Shown piece after piece: positions 35,880 through 47,870 of a stretch of DNA of 64,000 nucleotides. The notes below the pieces were generated by a model, which was not told the DNA's origin, did no database searches, and saw nothing but the letters and a program-made list of their open reading frames with translations. The stretch spans positions 95,912,587 to 95,976,586 of the forward strand of contig CM043966.1 in the NCBI GenBank assembly GCA_014529385.2, in the 5' to 3' direction. Numbering within the stretch: the stretch's first letter is position 1; each line of letters starts with the position of its first letter. The stretch is from Adiantum capillus-veneris (Eukaryota > Streptophyta > Polypodiopsida > Polypodiales > Pteridaceae). The position numbers and the translations under genes are program-made.

Positions 35880-36870
35880 ATGAATGGATCGATGGATTAT
35901 ACATGCGAATAGCAATAACACTCAAATATGGACTCTAAATCAAAGCACTAGCCGACACATGTGCCAGGATCAATACAATAAGCTATTCAATCGAAGGCAA
36001 CTACCCAACGATTGGAGTATTGCAAAGCTAAAGTCACAACCTACCATAAAGAGTTCATTCCAACATTGGGATTGTTCAATCGAAGGCAACTACCCAACGA
36101 TTGGAGTATTGCAAAGCTAAAGTCACAACCTACCATAAAGAGTTCATTCCAACATTGGGATTGTTCAATCGAAGGCAACTACCCAACGATTGGAGTATTG
36201 CAAAGCTAAAGTCACAACCTACCATAAAGAGTTCATTCCAACATTGGGATTGTTCAATCTAAATATCTTTGTGCACAAATTTTTGAGCCCACACACATTG
36301 GTCTGCATTTTCAGTGAGCATATGAATAAAGATATAGTCCGAGGAGTTTTGTGTATGCGGATGTACAAAGCTGTCCAAGATTGGGATGACAAAGTTCTTT
36401 AGTTAACACTCAAGGGTGGACAATTGTGAGTACCATTTTCTTACAACAAAGAAGAGTGGAAAGTTGTACTACAAACTTCTAAGTTGACAGCGGGGGCAAA
36501 GTCAGTTCAATACCAGTGTCAGTCACTCGACATAGAATCCATCCTCATAAAATGGGCATGCAAGAACCAGGCAATTTTGAGTACCAAAAGCTCAACTAAA
36601 AAACGACCCTAAGAAGATTTGGGTGCCCAAGAAACAGTTGATCCAGCAAAACAAAAATCACCACCACCACATCCACAACCCCAACCAAACAAGTCCAACC
36701 AGTTGCAACAAACTAAGTGGATGTGGGTGCCAAAGCAGCACTTTTGTAGAGGTGCAACCAACCAAGTCAGTATACAAGTGGCTACCCAAAGCCCCACCAA
36801 AATCAACAACTTCAAGTAAAGTGGTCTACAAGTGGGTACCAAAAATTCAACAACCACCATAGCAATAGTC
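35880..36870 (+). pseudogene. Protease-like and WVPK-repeat region 3' of gypsy pol
   Basis: A frame near 35885 reads WIDGLYMRIAITL and ALADTCARINTISY, which resembles a retropepsin site (DTCA for DTGA). After the triplicated block it continues LGLFNLNIFVHKFL and MYKAVQDWDDKVL. From 36600 several W-rich motifs follow in shifting frames: KWMWVPK, VYKWLPK, VYKWVPK. The same order, a retropepsin-like site and then W/PK repeats, is seen at 62371-64000. The stretch lies between integrase and a polypurine tract, where gypsy elements sometimes carry an extra open frame. Identification is tentative. Confidence 0.45.
35986..36258. repeat. Tandem triplication, 89 bp unit
   Basis: Three almost identical copies start with TTCAATCGAAGGCAAC at 35986, 36075 and 36164. 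The copies are contiguous without spacers. Confidence 0.96.
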
Positions 36871-37124
36871 AATCTCTCTATAGACTAATCCAGCAGAAAC
36901 ACATGTATGTTTGCTAAGGACTACCAAGGAGCGGGAAAAATTTCTCCAAGATATACTCTTCAAGAGAGTTAACCAATAGGATGATTTACAACCCTTGAGC
37001 CTTCGTCAAGACCCTCCTCTTGCACTAAATCTTGTTTTGAATTCCATTAACATAGATAGCATGGTAGAGCATACCCATGCATTGCACTCCTCGGGCTACC
37101 CTATTGTCCTGAAGGACTCCAACT

Positions 37125-39228
37125 CGGGGGGGACAAACGGCATTCTGAATGCGGACCTTAGAAAATGATATTGGCTTAAAAAAGAGCAATATTTGAAGTA
37201 GTTGTATGTTAACATGTGAATTTTGAAAATCCATGAGAGTTGCGCTTATAAGTAAAGAGAATGGGGATAATGAAAAATGATATACCCTAGGTGTAAATAG
37301 TACAAATATCATTATAAAAAAAAGCAAAAATGTTACAATTTTCACTTCTTTGCGTGTTTTTTGGCCACATTAGTGATCAAAATGGATAAATGCACAAAAA
37401 TATGGTCAATTATTGTGTTTACGTGTGTTTAGATAATTTTTTGATTGGTTTCATATTTTTTGAATCACTTTTGTTTTTTTTCTTTAATTTATCTAATGAA
37501 AAGGGTCAAAAATAGAAAGTAAATAGTAGACATGCTCAAATGGAAAAAAGAAAGATACCTTGGTGATCAAAAAGAAGAAACAAATGAGTATATCAAATCT
37601 GATTCAATTTTGACAATGGTGATATGACGGAAAGCCCAAATGAGGCCAACAAAGCCTGATTTGGTGAAATTCTCGAAAACAGGGCAATCGATGTCCAAAA
37701 AAGGAAATTTTTGAAAGAACAATGTACTTCACGGTCTAGTAGCACTTACCAGGGATTTTGAGAGAAAATGAGTCGAGAAGCCTAGGTATGTATAGTCTAG
37801 GTAAGCCAAAAATAGTCTCAGTTGTACTTTGCCAGCTTCTTGGGAGAGAGCACTTGGAACCTACTGCACGTGCGCTTTCTACCACACCACACTACACGGT
37901 CTTGCATGAGACATGAGGGATAAGTTCTTAACCTACTAATGAGTATGTTTGAATGTACTTTTGGGGTCGGGATAGACCAAAAAACCCTAGGTTAGCAGAA
38001 CCTTTTCGAGAGAGAACAAGAGAAAAATGGATTGTAGCGGCCAACTCATTGCACCAAACCCAACCAAACTTGATATAGAGCATATCAAGGACCTACAAAA
38101 CATTCTCAAAGACCATTCCACTTGGATTTGAGGCCCCAAACACAAGAAATTGGCTTGGACAACCACAAAGCATTATTTTTTAGCTGTGGACTCAAAACTA
38201 CTCTAAAGGGGAAAAAATTTAATAAGGCAACTCCACATGACTTATGGGACACAATCACAAGCTTGGATGTAAGAAAAGTGGCCACCATCAAGTGTCGAGG
38301 GCAAAAACGCCAAAGATAGGAGACCAAGTAAAGATAACAAATTTAGGAAACCAAAACCAATTCATATTAGGGCTAAAGGTTACTTACTAGACCTGTAGGA
38401 CAAATGTATGTCATTCAATGTTGAATTGGCTCAAGATTTTCAAAGGAAGATAATAAGCGTGCACTTATTATCTCCAAGACCAAAATCCACATCGCTTGGT
38501 ATTTTTTCATCATAAACCTTGTCTACATGTTGCATCAAGGCCTTAAATCCCCTCACACATCAAAAATCACATTTACCATGCTCACATCATCAAAAAACGC
38601 ACAAAAACTTCCAACTTTCAAATTTTAGCCCAAGGGAACCACTTTAAATCCAAAGATGTGCAACACCAAATTCAAGGGAAGGGGACATCATGTAAAACCA
38701 CTCCATGTCAAGAAAATGAAAAAGATATGCAAAAACAACATATTATATAATAAGCGCGCTTATTATCTACTAAGATCAAATGAATGAGCCCCATTTTTCA
38801 AATTCTTTCCATCATCATTTCCAACATGTCATCACAAGCCTATACATCCATTTTGGGACAATTTGGACACTCCAAATAATTGCACCAACAATCATTTTCA
38901 AAAGCCTCCAATCAAAAAGTGGCCCCAACCAGGAATTCTTGCATTCAAATTTCCCCAAAATCCAAATCCTATATATTTTCAATGCCTACAACCCATGTGC
39001 ATAGCCAAAGTCCAAATCTAGAGCCAAAAGCATGCCCTAGATAAAAAGCACTCTTATTATCCCTGATGCAAATTTTTTGCTAGTGACTTTTGGTGATTGC
39101 ATTTTGTTTTTAAGGGTCAAAAGAGTAATAATTTAGCTTTGATTTTGAATTTGATCTGCAATAGCTCATTTGGGGCTTCATAAGATATTTTCCACTCTGA
39201 AATGCACCTAATGACATCTTATGGTGTA
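37125..39228 (+). other. Polypurine tract and LTR-like non-coding region
   Basis: A G-rich tract (CGGGGGGGAC, 37125-37134) is followed by about 2 kb with no gene, which may be an LTR shared by the remnant upstream and the gag relic downstream. Its ends could not be fixed and no primer site was recognised. Two GATAATAAGCG palindromes lie inside (38449, 38747). Confidence 0.35.
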
Positions 39229-40950
39229 ATGGCTCCACGACCAATGCAAAACCTGCCAACTATAGCAAAGAAGAAGACTCGCAAGCAGAAGATTTTAGAA
39301 CTCCCAAAATATCAGCTAGAATAAGACCATAGAAGCCAAAAAGATATTTGTGGGGAATCTGCTAGAGAAAATTCATATGGCCATCTTCCACTGTTGTTTT
39401 AGAAGTGCATATAACCATGCAGTGGAGCTGCAAATGACACCTAAGGAATTCATAATGTGGCTCAGACTCTCCAGGTCAAAGAGGCTCACCAAAGGCTTGG
39501 ATTGCTACCTTTATATCAAATGGAACCTTGTAGAGCGTATCTTGAAAGGGCATATGAGCTGTTGAGTTCCATTCAAGAAGATGGCACGGCCAGGATTTCA
39601 AAATCCACGGGCCAATCCACTAAAGTAAATATCTCTAAAGACATTGTTGTTGAAGCCATGAAGCTCCCAACAGAAGGGGAATCCATGAGATCTAAAAATA
39701 AAAAGAGAACAGGGGTGTTCACTCGCAACACCGTTGTGGAAACATTCCAAGATATGATCCACAAGCTAGTAAAGGAACCCACCTCTTCCATCATATCCCA
39801 ACCATGTGGTGGCATCATCTTTCATCATATCACTTAAGACAAAGCTGAAAATGCCTACAGATCACGCTTCATATGTGCTAAACACTCTCAAGAGCACCAA
39901 GAAGTCAAGTGGAATCAGCTATTTGGAAGCCACCAAAGTCCTTACTAGAACTGCTTACCATGTAATGGGCATGATAGACCGCTTATAGCCCTCGATCAAA
40001 ATTATTGGCTTGTATCCAGCCTAAAGAATGCAAAATAAGAAGAGGAGGAAGATGAGCCGGTACCACTTGTCAAAAGATCAAAGAGAAAATTGGTCCAGCA
40101 AGCTCCTATCGAAAGTGATGAAGAGAGAAATGAGGGTACGATGGATGAATTGAAGGATCAGCCCTTGGAGAGTGCTTGAGACACCAAAGTAGAAGAAGAG
40201 AAGAAAAGAGCTTCCAAGGATAGAAAGAAGGTATAAGAAAGGCCAGCTAAAAGAGTATGAGTGCCCCCACCCGTCATTATCAAAGAACCAGCACAATGGG
40301 CGTCTCGAATTCAAAGAGAAAAGGAAGTTTTTGATAGAGAAAGAGGGCTGCAAGGGGACTTTGAGGAATTTTGGCAACCCAACCCCCAAAATCTACATGT
40401 AAAGAACCCACTATATATAGAAGGAATGAATCCACTAGTAGAGCTTGAACGAATTTATGGAGAAGAAGAGTGAGAGAGGCAGAAAGACAAAGCAGTGGAT
40501 ACATTTGAGGTACCAAAGATTCAGCAAGCTCAGCCACAACTCTTCCCCATCTCTAAGAAAGCACAAGGAGATGCACCACACCCACTAAATATTGAAGCCA
40601 GCCAACTCAAGGATATCCGGCAAGAAGAAAAGGTAGACAAACCATCGCTCACAAAGCCAAGCACAGCTGAAGAAGTACCAAATGAAGGCAATGGAAATAT
40701 GGATAAATATGATGAACAAACTAAAGAGTAGCAAGATCTTACACAACAAATAGAGCTTCAAGAATATCAGGAGGGATTCACCCCAAAAGAGACCAAACCA
40801 ACTAAAATAGAACACAACAAAGAACAGCAAAGAAGATCACAAGGAGGAAGCTAGTACCTCCTACACCACCAATATACAAAATATTGAGGAATATGCACAA
40901 TTTGCACATCACATAGTGGAGAAAATAAATACCGCGATATATGCTAGGGA
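39229..40950 (+). pseudogene. Retrotransposon gag-like relic
   Basis: An ATG at 39229 starts MAPRPMQNLPTIAKKK. Further frames read VEPCRAYLERAYELLSSIQ-like, NISKDIVVEAMKLP and TSSIISQPCGG, then an acidic and basic tail (QWASRIQREKEVFDRE, NPLVELERIYGEEE) to about 40850. Stops and frameshifts are frequent. The pattern fits the gag of plant gypsy elements, judged by composition and by its place downstream of an LTR-like region; no zinc knuckle was seen. Confidence 0.45.
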
Positions 40951-40953
40951 AGA

Positions 40954-40962
40954 TTAAATCAA
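40954..40962 (+). other. 9 bp target site duplication, left
   Basis: TTAAATCAA directly precedes the inverted-repeat element and is repeated at 41455-41463. Confidence 0.9.
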
Positions 40963-41454
40963 GGGAAAATTACCAAAATACCCCTCTAATTTGTGGAAAT
41001 TCCCAAAATACCCCTCAAATTTCAAAAATTCCCAAAACACCCTCGATATTTTGTCATAATTTCCCAAAATGCCCCTCAAATTTTCCAAAATTCCCAAAAT
41101 ACCCCTCGTTGTGAGATTAAATTTTTCCAAAGATAAAAAAGTTTGTACCTTTCATAAGAAGACTAATTGTCTATCAATTCAAGATACTAAAACCAGAATT
41201 TGAGTTGATTATGTAGGCTTTGGAGATGAATTGCTTCATTATTTTTAGATATAATTGCCCTTTTTTGCGAGGTAATTTGTGACAAATTACATTCTAAGTA
41301 CTCAAAAACGGATCTTGATTGTCAGAAAAAATAAAGAACTCATAAGCTTGATGAATCTACCAAAATAGATAAAAGGGTATTTTGGGAATTTTTGAAATTT
41401 GAGGGGTATTTTGGGAATTTCTACAAATTAGAGGGGTATTTTGGTAATTTTCCC
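40963..41454. mobile_element. Non-autonomous MULE-like element (492 bp)
   Basis: The ends are inverted repeats of about 80 bp beginning GGGAAAATTACCAAAATACC. Each arm contains a run of the related word AAAATACCCCTC, so the arms are themselves built of short repeats. A 9 bp duplication TTAAATCAA flanks it, as expected for Mutator-like transposons. There is no coding capacity. Confidence 0.92.
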
Positions 41455-41463
41455 TTAAATCAA
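41455..41463 (+). other. 9 bp target site duplication, right
   Basis: TTAAATCAA, identical to the left copy. Confidence 0.9.
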
Positions 41464-41514
41464 TGATGACTAGGAAGAAGAGGAAGAAGAAGGCAAAGAT
41501 GTCGACCGCTTTCT

Positions 41515-42007
41515 TCACGTCCTCTTATTGGAATTTCTTTCTCCCTTCTTTGGATTTGTATGGGAGGGAGTATTTGATAACTTTCACTTCTTTTTTAGAG
41601 GACTAGGTGACGGTCATCGTGCCCATCATCTTCTTGGGGTAGCATCACTTTCAAAGGTAGGAGGGGTATCGCTTTCATACCTCTCCCATGAAAATGTAGG
41701 ACGCGCTTCTTCTTCTGAAGCAGTTTTCCTGGGAGGTCCTTCCGATATCTCCTCTTCATTACCCAAAGAGATTTCTTGTTTGGAGGTCTCTCTAGGAGAT
41801 CTTGTAGGAATTCTATCTTCTTAGGAACTTGGGGGAACTTGGGCTTAAAGGGCTTGAATTTGGCTTTGAACCTCCACTTACAAAATAGGGTTTTCCCATT
41901 GCTTCCCCAAGGTAGTTGAGAACTTTGCAAACATCACTAAATGCTATACCATGAGCCAAATCTAAGTTGTCAATATTAATTACATTCTCTTTATTATGTT
42001 GTGCCAT
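41515..42007 (-). pseudogene. Gypsy gag N-terminal fragment, minus strand
   Basis: From the ATG at 42007 the frame starts MAQHNKENVINIDNLDLAHG and resembles the gag start of the element at 54590 (MADNSKESEINVDNFDFAH). After a frameshift near 41820 the frame ends near 41515. The rest of the element is absent. Upstream lie its 5' UTR and primer site. Confidence 0.75.
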
Positions 42008-42407
42008 GATTGAATTTCTTTATATGTGCATGCTAACTCTTTCCTTGGCACTTCCAAAACTTTGGCTACTACTCCTCTTATCCCTTGAAAATTAGCACTA
42101 AACTACACACGTGGTTTAGAATACTGTTAATTGCAAAGAATAGTGGAGTGGGTTAAATAGTGCTAAACTAGAACCCGTTCTTATCAGGTGACTTATAGCT
42201 CAATAATGGTAAGCCGTAGGCAAGTCCAGAAAGACTCCATTATTAAGACCTTTGTTCTCGATAGTGTCCCCTGTACCTTGTAAACAAGCATGCCAGCTGA
42301 GATAATAAATCCCAGCCCCACTTACCCTGTTGCAATGAACAAATCCAACCTTTCATAGATTACTCAAGGACCTCTCAAGGAAAGAGAAACCTTAGCTTTG
42401 ACACCAA
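42008..42407 (-). other. 5' UTR and primer binding site of the minus-strand gypsy fragment
   Basis: The 5' UTR matches that of the element at 54187-54589 (for example the GCTTGCCTACGGCTTA word). The primer site at 42395-42407 reads TTGGTGTCAAAGC on the minus strand, close to the site at 54174. No gene inside. Confidence 0.65.
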
Positions 42408-42971
42408 TGTCAGAGAATCTAATACTTACTTTTAGATTTAGCAAAATTTAGTTATGGAAGGACAGAGTTTTCCTTAAGAGAAAGATAGAGAGGAGACTAT
42501 AAGTTGTGTCCGCCTGATTTCTTTACACAATTACACATTAAAAAAACTAAAACTGTGTGCACATAATTCAAAGAGAATACCCAATTAAGATTGACAACTC
42601 GATGAGGACTGGATTTGCTTGGAGCCGGTTCCCCCTCCAAAAGCCCTTTGTATTATAGTTCTCTCTCGAGGAGAGCTTTGTTTACAACACAATTTGTGCT
42701 CTTTTGGAGCTTTGTTTGAACTAAGCAAATGGTGCTCTTCAAGATTCCATGGCAAAACCCTCTTTCCCAAGCCTTAAGCACCCCAATGAGGAGAAATAAG
42801 TGTGGGGTAAGAGGTAGATAAGGATGAAAGATTTATTTTTCAAGCAAGAGAACTCGTATTCCATATATGCTTTCTCATGGGCAAGCTCTTAGCATAGATT
42901 ATCATAATATAATAAGAATCTTACAATTGCTAGGATTTGCATCCATAGCCAAGTGCTTGTGCATGATGGTC

Positions 42972-43013
<42 letters not shown>

Positions 43014-43345
43014 TCCTTTGCCAACTTGGGCTCTTTTGAGAGTGTGTGACAGGAGCAAGAAAGCAAAAATCCAACAAGCCCTTGCATATATACGCATGTC
43101 AACTTGAAACTAGTCTTCAATTAGAATCGATACAAGTTGGCCAATGATGTGTGAACATTCCATAATGCAACTCAAGTTTGATCACACACTTGTCTACTCT
43201 TGCTATGCATGAAAAAAACTTTCCCCCCTCTCCCCCTTTTCTAGGACTTGTCTTGGCAAGTGTACACTCCACACACACTCACATACACTTTCTAAGTTCA
43301 CACAAAGCAAGTATGTGCTACTTTGGACATGTGGCCTAGCCAAGC
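42408..43345 (-). repeat. LTR of the minus-strand gypsy fragment, split by a solo LTR
   Basis: It begins, in plus coordinates, with TGTCAGAG at the primer site and runs up to the insertion point of the solo LTR. A (GA)n tract lies at about 42976-43010. It probably continues after 45354; the far boundary was not found. Confidence 0.5.
43341..43345 (+). other. Target site duplication of the solo LTR, left
   Basis: CAAGC, repeated at 45350-45354. Confidence 0.85.
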
Positions 43346-44019
43346 TGTCATAAAATCTTATACCTAACCAACCCAAATTTTTTTCTCATATTAAAATGAT
43401 CATTTAATGTGGGAGAATAAACGGGAAGAAGGGTTAGAATATAGACATGTGCTTTCATATGTATCTCAACACATGGCCAATGGTAAAGGGGTCCAAATGA
43501 GAGACGGTATGTCAAAGAGCAAGACTAGCTAATGGAGCTTAAAGACCTTAGGGTTAGCTTCACTAAATACCTCCAAAGGTTAGTGTTAAAAAGTCCTTTG
43601 ACCTTAGGTAAGCTAGGCCTGAGCTTGAGGTGGGAACCCGGCCCAAGCTTAAGGTGCTTGTCGTGCTTGATGGCTAAGGTGCTTGAGGTGCTTGTCGTGC
43701 TTGATGACTAAGGTTCTTGAGGTGCTTGTCGTGCTTGATGACTAATATGCTTGAGGTGCTTGTCATGCTTGCCGACTAGGGAGCCTGAGGTGCTTGTGGT
43801 AACACTACCCAGGCTTGAGGTGCTTTGGCATGCTTGCTGACTAAGGTGCTTGGGGGTAAGGTCTACAAAAGTCAACAACTATCCCTACAAGGAGGGGGCG
43901 AGGCCTACAAGAGCGGGGATGAGAGAGAACAAAGACACCCTCACACAGGGCAATCTTGGTACAAATAAAGCAAAAAGATGTTGATGAAAGAGGGGCTAGC
44001 TATGGAAGCATGATGATGC

Positions 44020-44056
<37 letters not shown>

Positions 44057-45349
44057 TTCGACAGAGCTTGAAAAAACACATGCTATATCTCTATTACATT
44101 AAGTCTAGTTTTTTTACATATAGCCTTTTGAAGTGATATTCACCATTTCTTTTATTCATGCAATCTCCATTATAGACTCATGTTACCTGCATGCTATAGG
44201 GGTAAATTCCTATGAGCTAGACACGATTACCGGGCTTGCTACCCAACAAAACGGACACTTGTCAAGTTCCTCTTCATGTTGCCCTCATGGTGTGCCTAAA
44301 GCCTATTGGTTGGCCTCCCGAGGGGTCCAATGATAAATTAGTTAGTTTAATTAATTGTTTTTTCATTTATCAAGTCCTCTCTCTCTCTCAAAGGGCAAAG
44401 GGGGACACTTGTCCCAAGACTAGCATGCTTGCTTGATATGCCTCTTGCTTGTCATTGGCTAGGCCTGAAGGGGTCCAATGAGCTTCAAGCATGAGCTACA
44501 AGGGGGGGTCGACCAAAGCATGCTAGGGGGTTGCTTGAGGGGTATACTCTCCCTCACACACTCACACACACCCTCATTGTATATTGTGAAAAGTGCAAGA
44601 ACTCCCTCTCCTTCTCCAAGCAAGTAGAGAGGTTGAGAGCCTAGGTATACCCCTCACACACTCATACACACCCTCATTGTGTACTGTGCAAAGCGCAAGA
44701 GCTCCCTCTCCTTCTCCAAGCAAGAAGAGAGGTTGAGAGCCTACACCTCACTCTTGGCTATGGAATGAAAATCCAACCAAGAGCCATGCTTCAATGCTCA
44801 AGCCTGCCATCTCCTCCATCTTCATTATCATGCTATTATGTATGCTAGCAAGAAGAGTGATGATGAGTGAGGAACTAGTTCTTTCTCCTATGAAATGTTT
44901 CTTCCTTCTCTTCCCTACCCTCATTCCCTGCTAGCTCTCTCCACCTTTGCAGGTGTTTGAGGTCTTGGAACTGAGGCTTGGGATAGTTAATGCTTTCCAC
45001 AAGGTTTATGTTATGCTCTTGATGCATGAAGCTTTCCATATTCATTGCATCACATAGGTCACAGGGAAGACAAAGATTGTATTGTAACAAGTCTCTCTTG
45101 ATGGGAGAAACTATAATACAAATGCCTATTGGAGGGGGAACCGGCTCCACATAAATCCGGTCCTCAACTATTGTCATGTTCTCTAGACTCTCTCTCTTGC
45201 AAAACTATTGTTCATGCCAAGTTAACCAAATGCTATGTTTATGTTGCTACCACCAATTAAGTTCACCCGCTATGCTCTCAAAGTAATATCCCAAAAGTAC
45301 TTTCTCTAATTTCCGCTACTCTCAAAGTTAATAGGCCATTTCCATTACA
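43346..45349 (+). repeat. Solo LTR of a gypsy chromovirus (2004 bp)
   Basis: It starts TGTCATAAAATC and ends CATTACA, and is flanked by CAAGC on both sides. Its start matches the LTRs at 59840 and 29218, and its last 600 bp match 53580-54173 before the primer site of the gypsy element. It contains a minisatellite (43595-43870) and a (GA)n tract (about 44021-44053). No internal region remains, so it arose by LTR-LTR recombination. Confidence 0.85.
43595..43870. repeat. Minisatellite inside the solo LTR
   Basis: Units of about 36 bp contain CTTGAGGTGCTTGTCGTGC and GACTAAGGTG; about seven imperfect copies. Confidence 0.85.
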
Positions 45350-45354
45350 CAAGC
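45350..45354 (+). other. Target site duplication of the solo LTR, right
   Basis: CAAGC. Confidence 0.85.
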
Positions 45355-46997
45355 TTAGTAAAGAAGTACTAGAGTCAACTCACTAAAATTTGAGGAAGGG
45401 CTAATATAAACCTTAGTCTTTAGCTTTTCCCATTCATTTATTAAAAACCATAAAGTTATCCTTTTGTTAATTAAATTGGATGCAATACCTTTGAACAAAC
45501 GTTGGAGGCTTATGAAGATAACTCGGGCTACAATCTACCTATTGATTTAGGACCTGCTAAATTAGGATAGACTTTGGTAAAAAGTAAAACTCAATCTAGG
45601 TCATCTCCTTTGTCTTGTACCTTTGATCAAGGTGTGTAAGGATATATTCATCCTTCTTTGACTTGTACCAATGATTGGGATAACTAAATAGCAATTACCC
45701 TTGCTCTTATATGGATTTTTCCCCTTCTAGTCCCAAGCCTTGACCAGGTTGGTCCATCAGCACTAAATCAGATTCTCTTGTTCTCTTTTTATTTTCCCTA
45801 GAGTTAAGTGGTCAAATTAAGATGGAAAATAATTTTAGAAGGTTAGAAATTAATATTCATGCCACTTCTTGATCGTCTAGTAAAAGTCAATTGGGTAGCC
45901 AGCAAGGGCCACCACCTTCTCTTCTAGCCAAAGATTTATCTTCCTTTTTTCTGTTATTTTTAGGTGTATGTGAACTACTTGAAGCTTGTTCTCCTTCAAA
46001 TCTTGCGTCACCTGTGACTCTTGGTATTCTTGCACTCTGATATTTGAATTCAAAATTGTCTTTACCTATCCTATCCATCCTAGCTAGACCAGATGTTTGA
46101 TCTGCTCTTTCACATGAAACTCTTTCGTCCAAACGAGTCTCACCATACATCGAGCAAACTTTATCGAGCGAATGGAAAAACCGAGCAAGAATATACTGTT
46201 GAGTGCTTTTATACCATGGCTTGAGTACCATGGTAGTAAATATACAAGGTTTGTAAAACCAAAACGTGAGATAAAGTGAGCACAAAACCACACCAATATT
46301 GTGTTGAGCGCTTTCATACCATGGTAATACATATACAAGGATCATGAACCCAAAATGTATGTCAAAAGATAAACATAAAAAATGACACGTGTAGAATCTT
46401 ATGTGTGCATAAATATCCATGATAAGGTGGAATGTTCACAAGCGATCGAAGGGGTTTCCACACAATGTTCTATGTCCTAGTTGTTTGATGTATCCTTCTA
46501 TTGCAAATGCTAACTTTAGATCACTCACATTAAACCTTAAGCTTCGAACTTTGGCATGTGGAATGAGAGTGCATAGTGGCATAGGTGGACACTTGAAGCA
46601 ATTGAACACTCTTGTCTTAGGCAAGATATCCTCCCCTATGTCCATATTGAGGGTGTGGATTCATGGTTGTAACACATTATATGCCTTACAAGTTTCATTG
46701 CTCTAATTGAATGATCGTTGTTCAAACTCTCACATATGAGTTGACAATAGGTCCCTGTAAATGGAGCATATAATTATGCTAGCCCAAGTGTAGGCACACC
46801 ATTGGCCATCACTCCCTCTTCTTGATATTATGTGTAGCCATGATGATCATAATAGTGGAAAACATTGCACATCTTCCATATGACACTTCTCTGACGCTCC
46901 TTTGCCTGATGCGACCATCCCATATATGTACAAGGACTCAAAAGGCTCTTCTTATAGCATGAGGAAGCAACAAAAATGCTTTTTGCTTGGCACAATG
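45355..46997. other. Repeat-derived sequence without a supported gene
   Basis: The first part probably continues the LTR split by the solo LTR. A minus-strand frame at 45887-46420 has no recognisable domain, and its C-terminal part is basic. An imperfect duplication around CTTTCATACCATGGTAATA lies at about 46200-46350. Bases 46993-46997 (CAATG) are the target of the copia element that follows. Confidence 0.4.
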
Positions 46998-47640
46998 TGT
47001 TAAGTATGGAGCCTGATTTACCCTTGTAATTTTCTGTGGTAAAAGCGCACATTTGTAAGGCCCCCATTATGAGGAGAAGCCATCGTGCATGAAGGAAAAT
47101 CACTCTCCGGAAACCAAAATTTTCACGGACAAGAATCAGGGGAAACTTTAAAGGCCTCGGGGGCGGAGGCCCCCGAGACTTTTTTTCGTTGGAATATTCT
47201 TTTTCGCCGGAATATTATGGCCGGACGGCGGCCCGAAAGTGGTAGGAAAACAACCGGTCGGTTGGCCGGTGGTCGGAAGTCAATGGCCGGTGGCTGGTGG
47301 CCGAATTCAAAAGCGGACTTGTCTTCTCAAGGGCGGCCACACATGGGCGGATTGGAGGGTCCGATTTGGACTTATTCGCACAAGGGCGGCTACACATGGC
47401 TGTCTCTCATAAGAGAGGGCAGCCCTTTTGGCCTATAAAAGGAGGCCATTTCTACACACATTTCATAGTGTGAAGTTGATGCAACAAGGTGAGTGTGAGG
47501 TGGTGAGAGTAAAGCACGGCGGGAGCTCCATTAAGGGTATAATCCCTTTGTAAACTACTTCTTGTTTTGAAGTACTAAATCCATTGAGTGGCTACTTTCC
47601 CGTGGACGTAGCCCACATTGGGTGAACCACGTATATCGTG

Positions 47641-47713
<73 letters not shown>

Positions 47714-47797
47714 CTATAATCTCGTGTATATAAATTTGTCTCTCTCCATTAAGTAATCTACTCAATTATCTATTTAGCTACGTCTTATTTCCTAACA
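46998..47797 (+). repeat. Copia 5' LTR (800 bp)
   Basis: It starts TGTTAAGTATGG and ends CCTAACA. A TATA box (TATAAAA) lies at 47434 and a long CT run at about 47646-47710. A frame of about 117 codons inside is repeated in the other LTR and has no meaning as a gene. Confidence 0.95.
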
Positions 47798-47799
47798 AC

Positions 47800-47811
47800 T
47801 GGTATCAGAGC
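47800..47811 (+). other. Primer binding site, initiator tRNA-Met type
   Basis: TGGTATCAGAGC two bases after the LTR. Confidence 0.93.
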
Positions 47812-47870
47812 AAGGTTTGCTCGTAGCTAAATTATCTCAAGGAAATGATTCCTTGAATTGAGTGGGAGTT

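Noticed and set aside
35986-36258. Possible CRISPR-like array
   Set aside because: Units are contiguous 89 bp copies without spacers, in a plant retroelement relic.
45887-46420. Minus-strand open frame of 177 codons
   Set aside because: No known motif, no second copy, and it lies in duplicated repeat sequence; kept only as part of an unassigned region.
47085-47438. Open frame of 117 codons
   Set aside because: It lies inside the copia LTR and recurs in the other LTR (51901-52238); no domain is present.
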